The notes: generated from the sequence alone by a model not told the origin. Shown: positions 44,517 to 52,743, counted from the stretch's first letter. The stretch: DNA of 64,000 nucleotides from Lachnospiraceae bacterium UBA5899 (GCA_002432425.1 DJEL01000031.1:170767-234766), one strand, 5' to 3'. Numbers and translations: made by a program.

Positions 44517-45008
44517 TCATACACGCAGAATAATTTCTCTGCCGGTATGCTTGTATGCCTCAAAGCTCACACCCGCCGCCGTAAGCATGCGCTTGGAAGC
44601 TAAGGTGGAGTCGCTCTGGGCATATTTATCGCTGTCATACACTATTTTTTTGATGCCTGCCTGAATAATTGCTTTTGCACATTCATTGCAGGGGAAAAGA
44701 GAAACATAGAGCTTTGTCCCCTCTAAGGAGCCGCCCCGGTAATTCAAGATGGCATTCATCTCCCCGTGGGTCACATAAGGGTACTTGGTGTCGGCAAATT
44801 CGCCTTCCCTGTCCCAGGGGAACTCATCGTCCGAGCAGCCGATGGGAAAGCCGTTATATCCCATGGAAAGAATTTTGTTGTCCGGACTGACAATGCACGC
44901 TCCCACCTGTGTATGGGGGTCCTTGGAGCGCATACCCGAAAGCTGGGCAATGCCCATAAAGTATTCGTCCCAGTTGATATAATCTTCTCTCTTCCGCATT
45001 TTTATCAT
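44517..45008 (-). CDS. dCMP deaminase (ComEB-like)
   Basis: A 163-residue zinc-dependent deaminase that turns dCMP into dUMP for thymidylate synthesis. The zinc and catalytic motifs are HGEMNAI near residue 77 and PCNECAK near residue 105; the substrate region CSDDEFPWDREG carries further Cys and Asp residues. It lies 12 bases after upp and belongs to the sua5-rpiB-upp-comEB run. Confidence 0.93.
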   Translation of the reverse strand: MIKMRKREDYINWDEYFMGIAQLSGMRSKDPHTQVGACIVSPDNKILSMGYNGFPIGCSDDEFPWDREGEFADTKYPYVTHGEMNAILNYRGGSLEGTKLYVSLFPCNECAKAIIQAGIKKIVYDSDKYAQSDSTLASKRMLTAAGVSFEAYKHTGREIILRV

Positions 45009-45020
45009 GATTTCTTCCTC

Positions 45021-45650
45021 TTATTTGGTACCGAAGATTCTGTCTCCTGCATCACCTAAGCCGGGTACAATGTAACCGTGGTCGTTTAACTTCTCATCCA
45101 GCGCACCGATATACATATCTACATCGGGGTGTACTTCCTTCATCTTTTCCACGCCTTCGGGTGCTGCGATAATGCACATAAAGTGGATTTTCTTGCAGCC
45201 CTTGTCCTTTAACATCTGGATAGCCGCTACGGAAGAACCGCCGGTTGCCAGCATGGGGTCTACCACAAATACTTCTCTTTCCGCACAGTCTGCGGGAAGC
45301 TTGCAGTAATACTCTACCGGATTTAAGGTTTCCGGGTCTCTGTAAAGACCGATATGTCCGACTTTTGCAGCGGGAATAAGCTGCAGGACACCGTCAACCA
45401 TGCCAAGACCCGCTCTTAAGATGGGTACGATTGCCATTTTCTTTCCCTTTAATTCCTTTACGGTTGTCTCGCAGATAGGAGTTTCAATCTTTACGTCGGA
45501 AAGCTGCAGGTCACGGGTTGCTTCATAACAGATTAACATTGCGATTTCGCTGATGGTCTGTCTGAAATCCTTGGTGCCGGTTTCCTTTCTTCTGATATAA
45601 CCGATTTTATGCTGAATCAGGGGATGATCCATTACTACGACTTTTGCCAT
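45021..45650 (-). CDS. upp: Uracil phosphoribosyltransferase
   Basis: A 209-residue salvage enzyme that makes UMP from uracil and PRPP. The PRPP loop is VVDPMLATGGSS near residue 128, and the C-terminal uracil-binding signature is GYIVPGLGDAGDRIFGT. GGAGG seven bases before the ATG at 45650 supports this start over an ATG eight codons earlier. Confidence 0.97.
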   Translation of the reverse strand: MAKVVVMDHPLIQHKIGYIRRKETGTKDFRQTISEIAMLICYEATRDLQLSDVKIETPICETTVKELKGKKMAIVPILRAGLGMVDGVLQLIPAAKVGHIGLYRDPETLNPVEYYCKLPADCAEREVFVVDPMLATGGSSVAAIQMLKDKGCKKIHFMCIIAAPEGVEKMKEVHPDVDMYIGALDEKLNDHGYIVPGLGDAGDRIFGTK

Positions 45651-45727
45651 TTTTCTGCCTCCGTTTTCTCTCATGTGAGCTTTGAATATATGTTACTGGG
45701 TTGTTAAGCTTTCTTTATGGGAGTATA

Positions 45728-46159
45728 TCACAGTTTTTCAATTAGCGCAATTCTGCGATTGTGCCTTTCTTCGTCAGAAAACGGCGTATTTAAGAAGATA
45801 TCCACGATTTCTCTGGCAAGATTGGGACCGATTATGCCGGCGCCCATTGCCAGCATATTGGCGTTATTGTGAAGTCTTGTCGCCTTTGCGGAAAAACAGT
45901 CATGGCAAAGTGCGCAGCGGATCCCTTTTACCTTGTTTGCCACGATGGAAATCCCGATGCCCGTGGTACAGATGACAATGCCCTTTTCACACTCGCCGGA
46001 GGCTACTGCTTCTGCAGCCGCTCTGCCGAATACCGGATAATCGCAGGAGCCTTTGTCCATGCATCCGAAATCCTTGTAGGGAATGCCTTTCTCCTCTAAA
46101 TAAGCAATTACTACCTGCTTTAAATCGTAACCGCCGTGGTCACATCCTAATGCTATCAT
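45728..46159 (-). CDS. rpiB: Ribose-5-phosphate isomerase B
   Basis: A 143-residue enzyme that interconverts ribose-5-phosphate and ribulose-5-phosphate. The N-terminal GCDHGGYDLK, the catalytic Cys in CTTGIGISIVANK and the HNNANMLAMG loop are typical of RpiB. Relatives act on allose- or galactose-6-phosphate, but the location with upp and sua5 fits RpiB. AAGGAGG precedes the ATG. Confidence 0.93.
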   Translation of the reverse strand: MIALGCDHGGYDLKQVVIAYLEEKGIPYKDFGCMDKGSCDYPVFGRAAAEAVASGECEKGIVICTTGIGISIVANKVKGIRCALCHDCFSAKATRLHNNANMLAMGAGIIGPNLAREIVDIFLNTPFSDEERHNRRIALIEKL

Positions 46160-46244
46160 TTTTCTTCCTCCTTATGGTTTTCACCTTTCTATTTTCTACA
46201 ATAGTATATCTTTTTATAATGTATCCTTTTATAAATATGCCCTT

Positions 46245-47309
46245 TTATACCTGCACCACATGATGTCCCGCCGCTTTTAACAGACGGTTCATGACAGCCT
46301 GTCCGATACCGGCATAATCAAAGCTTTCGGAAAACATTTTTTCCGTGCCTTCTTCGTCAAAATCCCGGAGAATGCCGTAGAGATGCTTCGCTACGGTATT
46401 CTCGTCCGTCCTGCTGCCGGCGCATTTCACCACATCCGCATGATACAGATTTTTGGTTTCCTCCGTGGCAATGACTCCGGTTTTCACACCCTCTGTGCGC
46501 AGCCTGTCCGTTTCTTCGTTAATATATGCCGCCACTTTTTCCTTTGTGCCCGCCACTATGGTAAGCTGTCCCTTGGGTGCGTAGTGCCGGTATTTCATAC
46601 CCGGTGCCTTGGGAGCCTGTCCGCTTTTATCGCTTAAAATCGTCACATCCGTATCCACCGTGCCGAGTACTTTGGAAAGCATTTCCTGCGTCACATAGCC
46701 GGGGCGCAAAATCTGGGGCGGTTCCACCGTCAAATCCACAATAGTGGACTCAATGCCGATTTCCACCTCGCCGCCGTCAATAATCATGTCGATTTTCCCG
46801 TTCAAATCCTCCTGCACATGCTTTGCAAGAGAAGGACTGGGACGTCCCGAAGTGTTGGCACTGGGTGCCGCCACATAACCGCCGCCGTAAGCAATCAATG
46901 CCTGCGCCGTTTTGTGGGAAGGGAAACGGATGGCAACCGTATTTAAGCCCCCCGTCGTTTCAAGCGGTACTTCCTCCGACTTCGGTAAAATCATGGTCAG
47001 CGGACCGGGCCAGAACGCATCGGAAAGTTTTTTGGCATTAGCCAGCATCTTTCTGTTTTCCTCCGTATCCGCCACAATCCGGTAAATATCTTCAAACCGG
47101 CATATATGCACAATAAGCGGATTGTCGGACGGTCTGCCCTTGGCTGCGTATATTTTACGGGAAGAATCGGGATTTAAGGCATCTCCGCCCAGACCGTAAA
47201 CGGTTTCCGTCGGAAATGCCACCAGTCCGCCGGCTTTTAAGATTTCACCGGCTTCCTTTAAGCATTCCTTATCATCCTCTTCCATGCAGGTAATCCACTT
47301 TGTTTCCAT
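46245..47309 (-). CDS. L-threonylcarbamoyladenylate synthase, Sua5 type
   Basis: A 354-residue enzyme that makes threonylcarbamoyl-AMP for the t6A37 modification of ANN-decoding tRNAs. The N-terminal YrdC domain has PTETVYGLGGDA near residue 36 and KGRPSDNPLIVHI. The extra 150-residue C-terminal Sua5 domain (PGMKYRHYAPKG onward) distinguishes it from short TsaC proteins. Confidence 0.93.
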   Translation of the reverse strand: METKWITCMEEDDKECLKEAGEILKAGGLVAFPTETVYGLGGDALNPDSSRKIYAAKGRPSDNPLIVHICRFEDIYRIVADTEENRKMLANAKKLSDAFWPGPLTMILPKSEEVPLETTGGLNTVAIRFPSHKTAQALIAYGGGYVAAPSANTSGRPSPSLAKHVQEDLNGKIDMIIDGGEVEIGIESTIVDLTVEPPQILRPGYVTQEMLSKVLGTVDTDVTILSDKSGQAPKAPGMKYRHYAPKGQLTIVAGTKEKVAAYINEETDRLRTEGVKTGVIATEETKNLYHADVVKCAGSRTDENTVAKHLYGILRDFDEEGTEKMFSESFDYAGIGQAVMNRLLKAAGHHVVQV

Positions 47310-47330
47310 TTGTATTCTTGTGTTCCTTTC

Positions 47331-48035
47331 TCACTGTGCGTTCAGATACTGCAGGATGCCCAGTGTAATTTCCCATGCGATACGATCTTGGTATTCGTCC
47401 GAACAGAGAGCCTCCGCTTCCGTCCGGTTCGACAGAAAACCGCATTCCACAATCACAATGGGAATTTTCGTTTTTTTCAGCAGATAATAGCTACTGTTTG
47501 CCTTAATCTGCCGTTTATTTTCGGGGTCCGCCCCCTCAATCAGCCGTTTCTGGATTTTGTCCGCCAGCTCCTGTCCTTCCACACTTCCTTCGTAGTAGAA
47601 AACCTGTGCACCATGCACATATTCCTCCGGGTAGCTGTTCTGGTGGATGCTGACCGTAAGGTCAGGCGCCGTCTCTTCAATGATGGCTATGCGCCGTTTC
47701 ATATCCTGCACCTTTTTATGGGAAGCGTCCGCATCATACAGACCATCTTCCGTTTCCCTTGTCATAACGACCCGGATGTCCTCTTTTTCCAGATAATCCT
47801 TAACTCGTCTGGCAATACTTAAATTGACGTCCTTTTCCTTCGCTCCGTTAATGCCGATTTTACCGGGGTCATCCCCGCCGTGACCGGCATCAATTACCAC
47901 ACAGAGTCCTTCCGGCTCCTGCTGCATGGCATTTCCTACCGTTTCTTTAACCGGCTGCGTGAAAAAGACAATTCCCATAACCAACAGAATAAACACGCCT
48001 GCTGCCGCAAAACTCTGCTTACTGTCCCGTTCCAT
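47331..48035 (-). CDS. N-acetylmuramoyl-L-alanine amidase (CwlD-like)
   Basis: A 234-residue amidase_3 protein with an N-terminal signal anchor (about 10-28). Zinc ligands are visible as His and Glu in VIDAGHGGDDPG, GAKEKDVNLSIA, and His in SIHQNS; the catalytic Glu is in VECGFLSN. Size and anchor resemble CwlD, which makes muramic-delta-lactam in spore cortex together with a deacetylase. A vegetative role is possible. GGAGGG lies just before the ATG. Confidence 0.9.
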   Translation of the reverse strand: MERDSKQSFAAAGVFILLVMGIVFFTQPVKETVGNAMQQEPEGLCVVIDAGHGGDDPGKIGINGAKEKDVNLSIARRVKDYLEKEDIRVVMTRETEDGLYDADASHKKVQDMKRRIAIIEETAPDLTVSIHQNSYPEEYVHGAQVFYYEGSVEGQELADKIQKRLIEGADPENKRQIKANSSYYLLKKTKIPIVIVECGFLSNRTEAEALCSDEYQDRIAWEITLGILQYLNAQ

Positions 48036-48101
48036 ATACCCTCCGCTATCCTGTGTTCTATCCTAATTTATGTAGGAAGCGAAGTCTTTATGCGGGGCAG
48101 C

Positions 48102-49823
48102 TTACCGCTCCAGATACACCTTAATCAAATCCCAGGCACCCGCCGGTTCAAAGCCAAGTCTCCAGGCTGCCACGCCGCCCAGCTCGTAGTTCTGCATGAC
48201 GGTAAGCTTGACGTTAAGGGACTGCAAATCTTCAATCCACATCTGGTACAGAGTCGTACCGTCCGTTGCCTCTGCATAGTTCTGTCCGGTGGTGTCATCC
48301 CACTCGTAAGTCATATTGTATTTCTGAAGTAAAGCATCCACACCTGTCATAGGGTATGCTTCACTGGTAAGCGAAGTTCCTTCGGTAATCCAGAGTCTTG
48401 TGTAGAACGGAAGCGCCACTACAATCTTGTCTCCCGGCACATATTCCCCGGTCTTTTCTATGGCATAGCGGACATAGTCGATGGAAGAAACGGAACCCGC
48501 TTCCTCACTTCCTGCCCAGTGCTCATCGTACGCCATAATAATCACATAATCGGCAATCACGCCCTGTTCCGCTAAATTGTAACGGGTATTGAAATGATAC
48601 GGCACAGAGTCATCTACAGAAAATACCAGTCCCGCCTGTCTGCAGCGGATGGAAAGCTCTCTTAAGAATTCCACAAAATCTTCTCCTGCCGCTTCATCCA
48701 TAACCTTTTCAAAGTCCACGTTCACCCCGTCCATGCCGCAAGCTGCCGCCGCATTCATGATGTTGTCAATCAGTGCGGTTCTTGTAGTGGTGGAAGCCAG
48801 TACGGCTGCCACATCTGTTCGATTGCCCTGGTCGTCCAGATAGTTAAAGTCATCTACCACGCCCCATACCTGCAGACCTTTTTCATGCGCCTTTTCCACA
48901 TAGGCGGCTTCGGCAAAGCTGCGCAGGGAGCCGTTTGTATCCGATACGCTGAACCAAGTGGGAGCGATTACGGTAAGTCCGGAAGCATTTGCCGTCACAT
49001 CATCTAATGTGCTGTTGCCTGCGGTGCCGTACACGCCGTGCCAGCCCAGGCAGATTTTTTTATCCTGCTTTAAGGTGGTGTATTCCGGCTCCGTGTAATC
49101 GGTTACCGGTGTCGGCGTCTCCGCTCTTTCATTGGTCAGCTTTTTATTTTCCACGTAGCCGACAAAGCCGTCCGCCGTCTTTACCTGGCTCCAGGTTTCC
49201 ATTTTATCGAGAACAACCACTCTGTCGCCCTCTTTTACATGACAGAGGATGGGGCTCTTTACGCCTCCGCGCAGACGCACGTCGGTATCGGATTTAATAT
49301 CTGCTGCCTGTTCCTCCTCCCAACTGGTATAAATCTGCACACGGTTGGGGTCCGTAAACACTTCATAGGAAAAGTTGGTGTATTTTTTTACATAGTCCAA
49401 CGCAATGTAGTACTTCGTTTCCTCACTGCCCTCCACTGCGTAAAAAACACAATAATCCACCGGGTTCTCCACACCGTTTACCGTGTAGGAAGAAGTATCC
49501 AGGGATGCCCGGATAATCTCCGTGGGTGTGGTATATAAAAGCAGTCCTTCGTTTTTATCGATGTAAAAACGGCTGTTTAAAATATCCTGTACCTCTCTGT
49601 ATTCCAGATAGCAGATACCGTCCTTCAGCACGGCGTCCTGCTCGGTCACCTCATTCTGTAAAATAACGGGTACGTCGCTTTCCTTCGTAATGTGAAAATA
49701 TTCGTACAAATCCGCCTGTTCGTGGGAGTAGGAATACCGCTCCACCACCTGGCCTCCGAACGCCACGCCGCCGATAATCAGAATTAAAACCACCGCTATC
49801 AAAACCGGGATTACTTTTTTCAT
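48102..49823 (-). CDS. Glycoside hydrolase family 18 protein with SH3-like domain
   Basis: A 573-residue membrane-anchored protein. A signal anchor (about 5-24) is followed by a region with two copper-amine-oxidase-like stretches, an SH3-like domain (VRLRGGVKSPILCHVKEGDRV near residue 205) and a C-terminal GH18 domain (about 255-573). The GH18 motif is MDGVNVDFEKV, where chitinases have DGxDxDxE: the catalytic Glu is kept but the central Asp is Asn-Val-Asp. Related proteins (YaaH, SleL) act on spore cortex or wall glycans. The ribosome-binding site is weak. Confidence 0.87.
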   Translation of the reverse strand: MKKVIPVLIAVVLILIIGGVAFGGQVVERYSYSHEQADLYEYFHITKESDVPVILQNEVTEQDAVLKDGICYLEYREVQDILNSRFYIDKNEGLLLYTTPTEIIRASLDTSSYTVNGVENPVDYCVFYAVEGSEETKYYIALDYVKKYTNFSYEVFTDPNRVQIYTSWEEEQAADIKSDTDVRLRGGVKSPILCHVKEGDRVVVLDKMETWSQVKTADGFVGYVENKKLTNERAETPTPVTDYTEPEYTTLKQDKKICLGWHGVYGTAGNSTLDDVTANASGLTVIAPTWFSVSDTNGSLRSFAEAAYVEKAHEKGLQVWGVVDDFNYLDDQGNRTDVAAVLASTTTRTALIDNIMNAAAACGMDGVNVDFEKVMDEAAGEDFVEFLRELSIRCRQAGLVFSVDDSVPYHFNTRYNLAEQGVIADYVIIMAYDEHWAGSEEAGSVSSIDYVRYAIEKTGEYVPGDKIVVALPFYTRLWITEGTSLTSEAYPMTGVDALLQKYNMTYEWDDTTGQNYAEATDGTTLYQMWIEDLQSLNVKLTVMQNYELGGVAAWRLGFEPAGAWDLIKVYLER

Positions 49824-49891
49824 ACTAAATAACCATGCCTTTCCGCAACAGCCTGCATTTTATTTACACTGTCCCTCTAATCATGCTTTCC

Positions 49892-49920
49892 ATTATAGCA
49901 AACTCTTTTCCCTGCGTCAT
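49892..49920 (-). promoter_or_regulatory. Promoter of the GH18 gene run
   Basis: ATGACG, 17-base spacer and TGC-TATAAT (extended -10) on the minus strand, about 65 bases before the GH18 ATG. Confidence 0.6.
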
Positions 49921-49930
49921 TATATAAATT

Positions 49931-49942
49931 GACAAATTTGTC
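49931..49942. promoter_or_regulatory. 12-bp palindrome upstream of the GH18 promoter
   Basis: The perfect palindrome GACAAATTTGTC lies about 50 bases upstream of the expected start and ends 20 bases before the small-gene terminator. It could be a regulator site; no family is suggested by its sequence. Confidence 0.35.
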
Positions 49943-49962
49943 TAAAATTCCCTCTTTGTAAA

Positions 49963-50013
49963 GAAAGAGACGGTGCAGTCAAGAGGCATTCCCGTTTTGT
50001 CACCGTCTCTTTC
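49963..50013 (-). terminator. Terminator after the 69-residue protein gene
   Basis: A perfect 13-base stem GAAAGAGACGGTG/CACCGTCTCTTTC with a 25-base loop, 32 bases after the stop. The minus-strand tail is TTTAC, so termination strength is uncertain. Confidence 0.6.
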
Positions 50014-50044
50014 AGCGGCACAGCGTGCCACAGCATTCATTCAA

Positions 50045-50254
50045 TTAAAGGTTCCTGACCTTGTCGTAACGGAGTTCCTTCAGATGACCCGCGTCATCCA
50101 GAATGTAGTCCGCCATGTAAGTTTCCGATTCCCGGACACAGCGTTTCGCTATGGTTGCCGGGTCGGACGGATGCCCCTCCAGAAACAGGGATACCCCTTC
50201 CTTTTCTGCCCGGTTAAGTGTGTCAGTGAGCGCCTGCACATTATCCTGATGCAA
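50045..50254 (-). CDS. Small conserved-looking protein of unknown function (69 aa)
   Basis: A 69-residue cytoplasmic protein rich in acidic and basic residues (pattern GVSLFLEGHPSDPATIA, ESETYMADYILDD, LKELRYDKV). No family is recognised. The start is TTG, with AAGGAGGGAGG directly upstream, one of the strongest ribosome-binding sites in the window, and a stem-loop follows. That argues for a real gene. It lies 170 bases downstream of the candidate structured RNA at 50424-50591, on the same strand, and might be governed by it. Confidence 0.6.
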   Translation of the reverse strand: MHQDNVQALTDTLNRAEKEGVSLFLEGHPSDPATIAKRCVRESETYMADYILDDAGHLKELRYDKVRNL

Positions 50255-50423
50255 AATCCTCCCTCCTTTATCTGTAAAATACTCTGAACCTATCTGCCAT
50301 AAGAAGTGCCGTGATACACAATACGGTTTTCAGAGCCGATGCCCCCGAACGTACAAAAAATACCTGCTAAAAAATTGAATTAAAACGAGAAAATTGGAAA
50401 TTTAAAAATGGAAATTATTAAAT

Positions 50424-50591
50424 CAGAAACAGGCACATAAGCCTGTAAGACATCCGCATACTATAGAAGAGTACTGCGGACAAGAATCCAAAGAAACGTA
50501 ACTGCATGCTTCCGCAGCCGTCCTAAGAAAATCTTATAAAATTAATGTACGAACATGCCTCCTCTCCGTACTTCGCTTCCGGAGACATCTT
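50424..50591 (-). ncRNA. Candidate structured RNA with own promoter and terminator-like end
   Basis: About 168 bases predicted to be transcribed on the minus strand. The expected 5' end (AAGAUGUCU) can pair with GGAUGUCUU near the 3' end (50583-50591 with 50447-50455), with three G-U pairs that would be mismatches in plus-strand RNA. Inside are hairpins at 50563-50585 (TCTCCG/CGGAGA), 50545-50556 and 50453-50480 (TCCGCA-TACT type). TCCGCA-type segments at 50511, 50475 and 50453 can pair in two alternative ways. A six-base ACAGGC/GCCTGT hairpin (50429-50446) with a U-rich tail follows. No known RNA family is recognised. The whole 50256-50811 gap otherwise holds only the mecA promoter and the leader of the 69-residue gene. 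Confidence 0.5.
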
Positions 50592-50597
50592 AATGGC

Positions 50598-50626
50598 ATT
50601 ATATTCGATATTCTGATATTTGGCAA
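50598..50626 (-). promoter_or_regulatory. Near-consensus promoter of the candidate RNA
   Basis: Minus-strand TTGCCA (50621-50626), 17-base spacer and perfect TATAAT (50598-50603). No plausible coding start with a ribosome-binding site follows for over 300 bases, so it likely drives a non-coding RNA or a long leader. Confidence 0.7.
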
Positions 50627-50706
50627 GCAAAAAATAAAAAAATTTTAAAATTTTAAAATGCCACATTTCATAATCATTAAAAAAAATTAAACTCTTTCCT
50701 GTTCTA

Positions 50707-50735
50707 TTGACTTAGATTGCCGAAAAGTATAATAT
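50707..50735 (+). promoter_or_regulatory. Promoter of mecA
   Basis: TTGACT with TAATAT at 17-base spacing (50730-50735); TATAAT overlaps at 15-base spacing. The leader to the mecA ATG is about 70 bases. Confidence 0.65.
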
Positions 50736-50811
50736 ACTTGTAATCAGATTTAATGGGAGTTTCAGTCACCCGCAGGTATGAGTGCATATCTTAAAGTAAG
50801 GATGTGATAGC

Positions 50812-51591
50812 ATGAAAATTGAAAAAGTGAATGAAAACCAGATTCGCTGCACCCTGACCAGGGAAGACCTGGCGGACCGCGAATTAAAAATCAGTGAATT
50901 AGCTTATGGAACGGAAAAAGCAAAAAGTCTTTTCCGCGACATGATGCAGCAGGCTTCTTTTGAATGTGGCTTTGAAGCGGAGGACATTCCGCTTATGATA
51001 GAAGCAATCCCTCTTAACCCGGATTGTATCGTCCTAATCATCACCAAGGTGGAGGACCCCGAGGAACTGGATACCCGTTTTGCCAAGTTTGCTCCCTCCG
51101 TCCACAACGAAAATGACAGCGATGACGATGACGCCGAAGATGCTGCGGACGACGCCGACGATATGCTGGATTTGTTTAAGAGATTGCATGCAAACCGCAA
51201 GGCAGCCGGAGATATGCTTTCCTCCACAGCCGGTTTGATGAAGAAAGAAAAAGAAGAAATAAAAGAAAACGATAATAAATCTGCACCCATTACCCAGCTT
51301 GCCCGGCTGTTTATTTTCAATTCCCTGCACGACGTCATCGCCAGTGCAAAAATAGTCGGCTACTGCTATGCTGGCAACAACTCCTTATATAAAGATGAAT
51401 CTGAGAATGTTTACCTTTTACTGGTAAAGGGTTCTTCCAACTTTCCGAAGGATTTCAACCGTGTATGCAATATCCTTTCCGAATACGGCAGTCCCCGAAA
51501 GTGCCAGCCGGCAAGTCTTTCCTATCTTGCCGAGCATTACACCTGTATTATTCCCAGTGCGGCTTTGCAGAAGCTCGCGGGGATAAAATAA
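50812..51591 (+). CDS. mecA: Adaptor protein MecA
   Basis: A 259-residue adaptor that brings substrates to the ClpC/ClpP protease. The N-terminal domain (MKIEKVNENQIRCTLTREDL) and the C-terminal Clp-binding domain (YLLLVKGSSNFPKDFNRVCNILSEYG) match MecA/YpbH proteins. The linker (about 95-165) is unusually acidic (DSDDDDAEDAADDADD) followed by a Lys/Glu stretch. AAGGATGTGA precedes the ATG. Confidence 0.9.
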   Translation: MKIEKVNENQIRCTLTREDLADRELKISELAYGTEKAKSLFRDMMQQASFECGFEAEDIPLMIEAIPLNPDCIVLIITKVEDPEELDTRFAKFAPSVHNENDSDDDDAEDAADDADDMLDLFKRLHANRKAAGDMLSSTAGLMKKEKEEIKENDNKSAPITQLARLFIFNSLHDVIASAKIVGYCYAGNNSLYKDESENVYLLLVKGSSNFPKDFNRVCNILSEYGSPRKCQPASLSYLAEHYTCIIPSAALQKLAGIK

Positions 51592-51621
51592 AATAACAAA
51601 ATTTTCTTAGGAGGTAGGAAA

Positions 51622-52032
51622 ATGAAAGGAGCATCTTTCCTGAAAGTCACCGGTATTCTGATGATTATCGGTGCAGTTTTCGGGTTTATCAGTGCGCTGC
51701 TGTCTTTATTTGGCATTGTAGCCCTTGCCGTACTGATTGGCCCTGTGATGGTAGTTATCTACCTGTTAGCTTTGATTATCGGTTTAGCCGGTTCCGTAAT
51801 CCAGCTGATTGCCGGTATCAACGGTGTGCAGCATGCTGACTCCGCAGCAATGGCAGGCAAATGCCTTACCTGGGGTTATGCAGTTATCGGCTGCCGCGTA
51901 GTATCCAGTGTTTTCAGCTTAATCAGTAACTTTTCCAACACCAACTTCGGTTCCTGGCTGTTCGGACTGATTATCGGGCTGATTATTCCCGGTCTGTATG
52001 TATACGGTGCATACCAGAACAAAAATTCATAA
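51622..52032 (+). CDS. Small integral membrane protein, unknown function
   Basis: A 136-residue protein with about four membrane helices (around 8-32, 35-62, 80-105 and 112-130) and no charged domain. No family is named with confidence. TTAGGAGG precedes the ATG by six bases. It follows mecA by 30 bases and ends before a strong terminator, so the two form an operon. Confidence 0.75.
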   Translation: MKGASFLKVTGILMIIGAVFGFISALLSLFGIVALAVLIGPVMVVIYLLALIIGLAGSVIQLIAGINGVQHADSAAMAGKCLTWGYAVIGCRVVSSVFSLISNFSNTNFGSWLFGLIIGLIIPGLYVYGAYQNKNS

Positions 52033-52084
52033 GTTTTGTATTGCAGAAGCAATTCCGCTTTTGACAATGTACATGATGACACAA

Positions 52085-52120
52085 AAAATCCGTCGGTCTG
52101 AAAAAAGACCGGCGGATTTT
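52085..52120. terminator. Bidirectional terminator between the membrane protein and DUF1858 genes
   Basis: A 14-base stem AAAATCCGTCGGTC/GACCGGCGGATTTT with one G-T pair and an eight-base loop, A/T flanks on both sides, between convergent genes. Confidence 0.85.
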
Positions 52121-52141
52121 ATCGTCTGCGCATAATTCCGA

Positions 52142-52333
52142 TTACAGTGCGGCAATCTGCTCCATAAGAGCGTCAATATCCATACCGTGCACCATGGCTG
52201 CTTCTTCCAGGCTCTCTCCCTGTGCGGAAGGACATCCCAGACAATGCATGCCTGCTTCCATAAGAACAGGTGCTACTTCGGGGGCTTTTCTTAAAATTTC
52301 ACCGATTGTCATATCTTTGGTTATGTTTTCCAT
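52142..52333 (-). CDS. DUF1858 redox-disulfide protein
   Basis: A 63-residue protein of the DUF1858 family, also described as a hybrid-cluster-protein-associated redox disulfide domain. The signature is GMHCLGCPSAQGESLEEA, with the CxxC pair at Cys31 and Cys34. The fold probably exchanges disulfides or binds a ligand, but function is not established. Start ATG with GGAGG upstream; own promoter; divergent from the ferredoxin gene. Confidence 0.9.
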   Translation of the reverse strand: MENITKDMTIGEILRKAPEVAPVLMEAGMHCLGCPSAQGESLEEAAMVHGMDIDALMEQIAAL

Positions 52334-52359
52334 TGTTTCTTACCTCCTTTGCTCGTATT

Positions 52360-52388
52360 AGTATAATACTTTCCCTAAAAGTTGACAA
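52360..52388 (-). promoter_or_regulatory. Promoter of the DUF1858 gene
   Basis: Minus-strand TTGTCA, 17-base spacer and TATACT, about 27 bases before the ATG's leader start. Confidence 0.7.
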
Positions 52389-52458
52389 GTCATTCCTGAT
52401 TTTGGGTTTTATTTAAAAAATTTCATTTTTCTGTATCTGAAGAAGAACATAAACCCCC

Positions 52459-52487
52459 TTGTATTTATAGCGGATTTATATTAAAAT
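52459..52487 (+). promoter_or_regulatory. Promoter of the ferredoxin gene
   Basis: TTGTAT, 17-base spacer and TAAAAT, 49 bases before the ferredoxin ATG. Confidence 0.6.
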
Positions 52488-52535
52488 ATGCATGATGATG
52501 GTTCTTAATATACTATTAAAAGGAGGATATTTATT

Positions 52536-52706
52536 ATGGCATTCGCAATTAACGATACTTGTGTAGCATGTGGCGCTTGTGAATCTCAGTGCCCCGTTGG
52601 TGCTATCAGCATGGGTGACGGAAAGATGGAAATTAATCCCGATACCTGCATTAGTTGTGGTTCCTGCGCAGGATGCTGTCCTGTAGGTGCTATCGCAGAA
52701 GCATAA
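52536..52706 (+). CDS. 2[4Fe-4S] ferredoxin
   Basis: A 56-residue clostridial-type ferredoxin, a low-potential electron carrier for hydrogenase, pyruvate:ferredoxin oxidoreductase and Rnf. Two CxxCxxCxxxCP motifs provide the cluster ligands: Cys9, 12, 15 and 19, and Cys38, 41, 44 and 48. Extra Cys47 is next to the last ligand. AGGAGG lies eight bases before the ATG, and a terminator follows, so it is monocistronic and likely highly expressed. Confidence 0.95.
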   Translation: MAFAINDTCVACGACESQCPVGAISMGDGKMEINPDTCISCGSCAGCCPVGAIAEA

Positions 52707-52743
52707 AAAGAATACGATGTGCGCACAGATGCACCATGATATG

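Noticed and set aside
50418..50507. 29-codon minus-strand reading frame (starts MQLRFFGF)
   Set aside because: Lies wholly within the hairpins of the candidate RNA and has no convincing ribosome-binding site.
50523..50666. 47-codon minus-strand reading frame
   Set aside because: Its second half reads like protein, but no ribosome-binding site precedes any ATG and a near-consensus promoter lies inside it. I take the region as promoter plus structured RNA.
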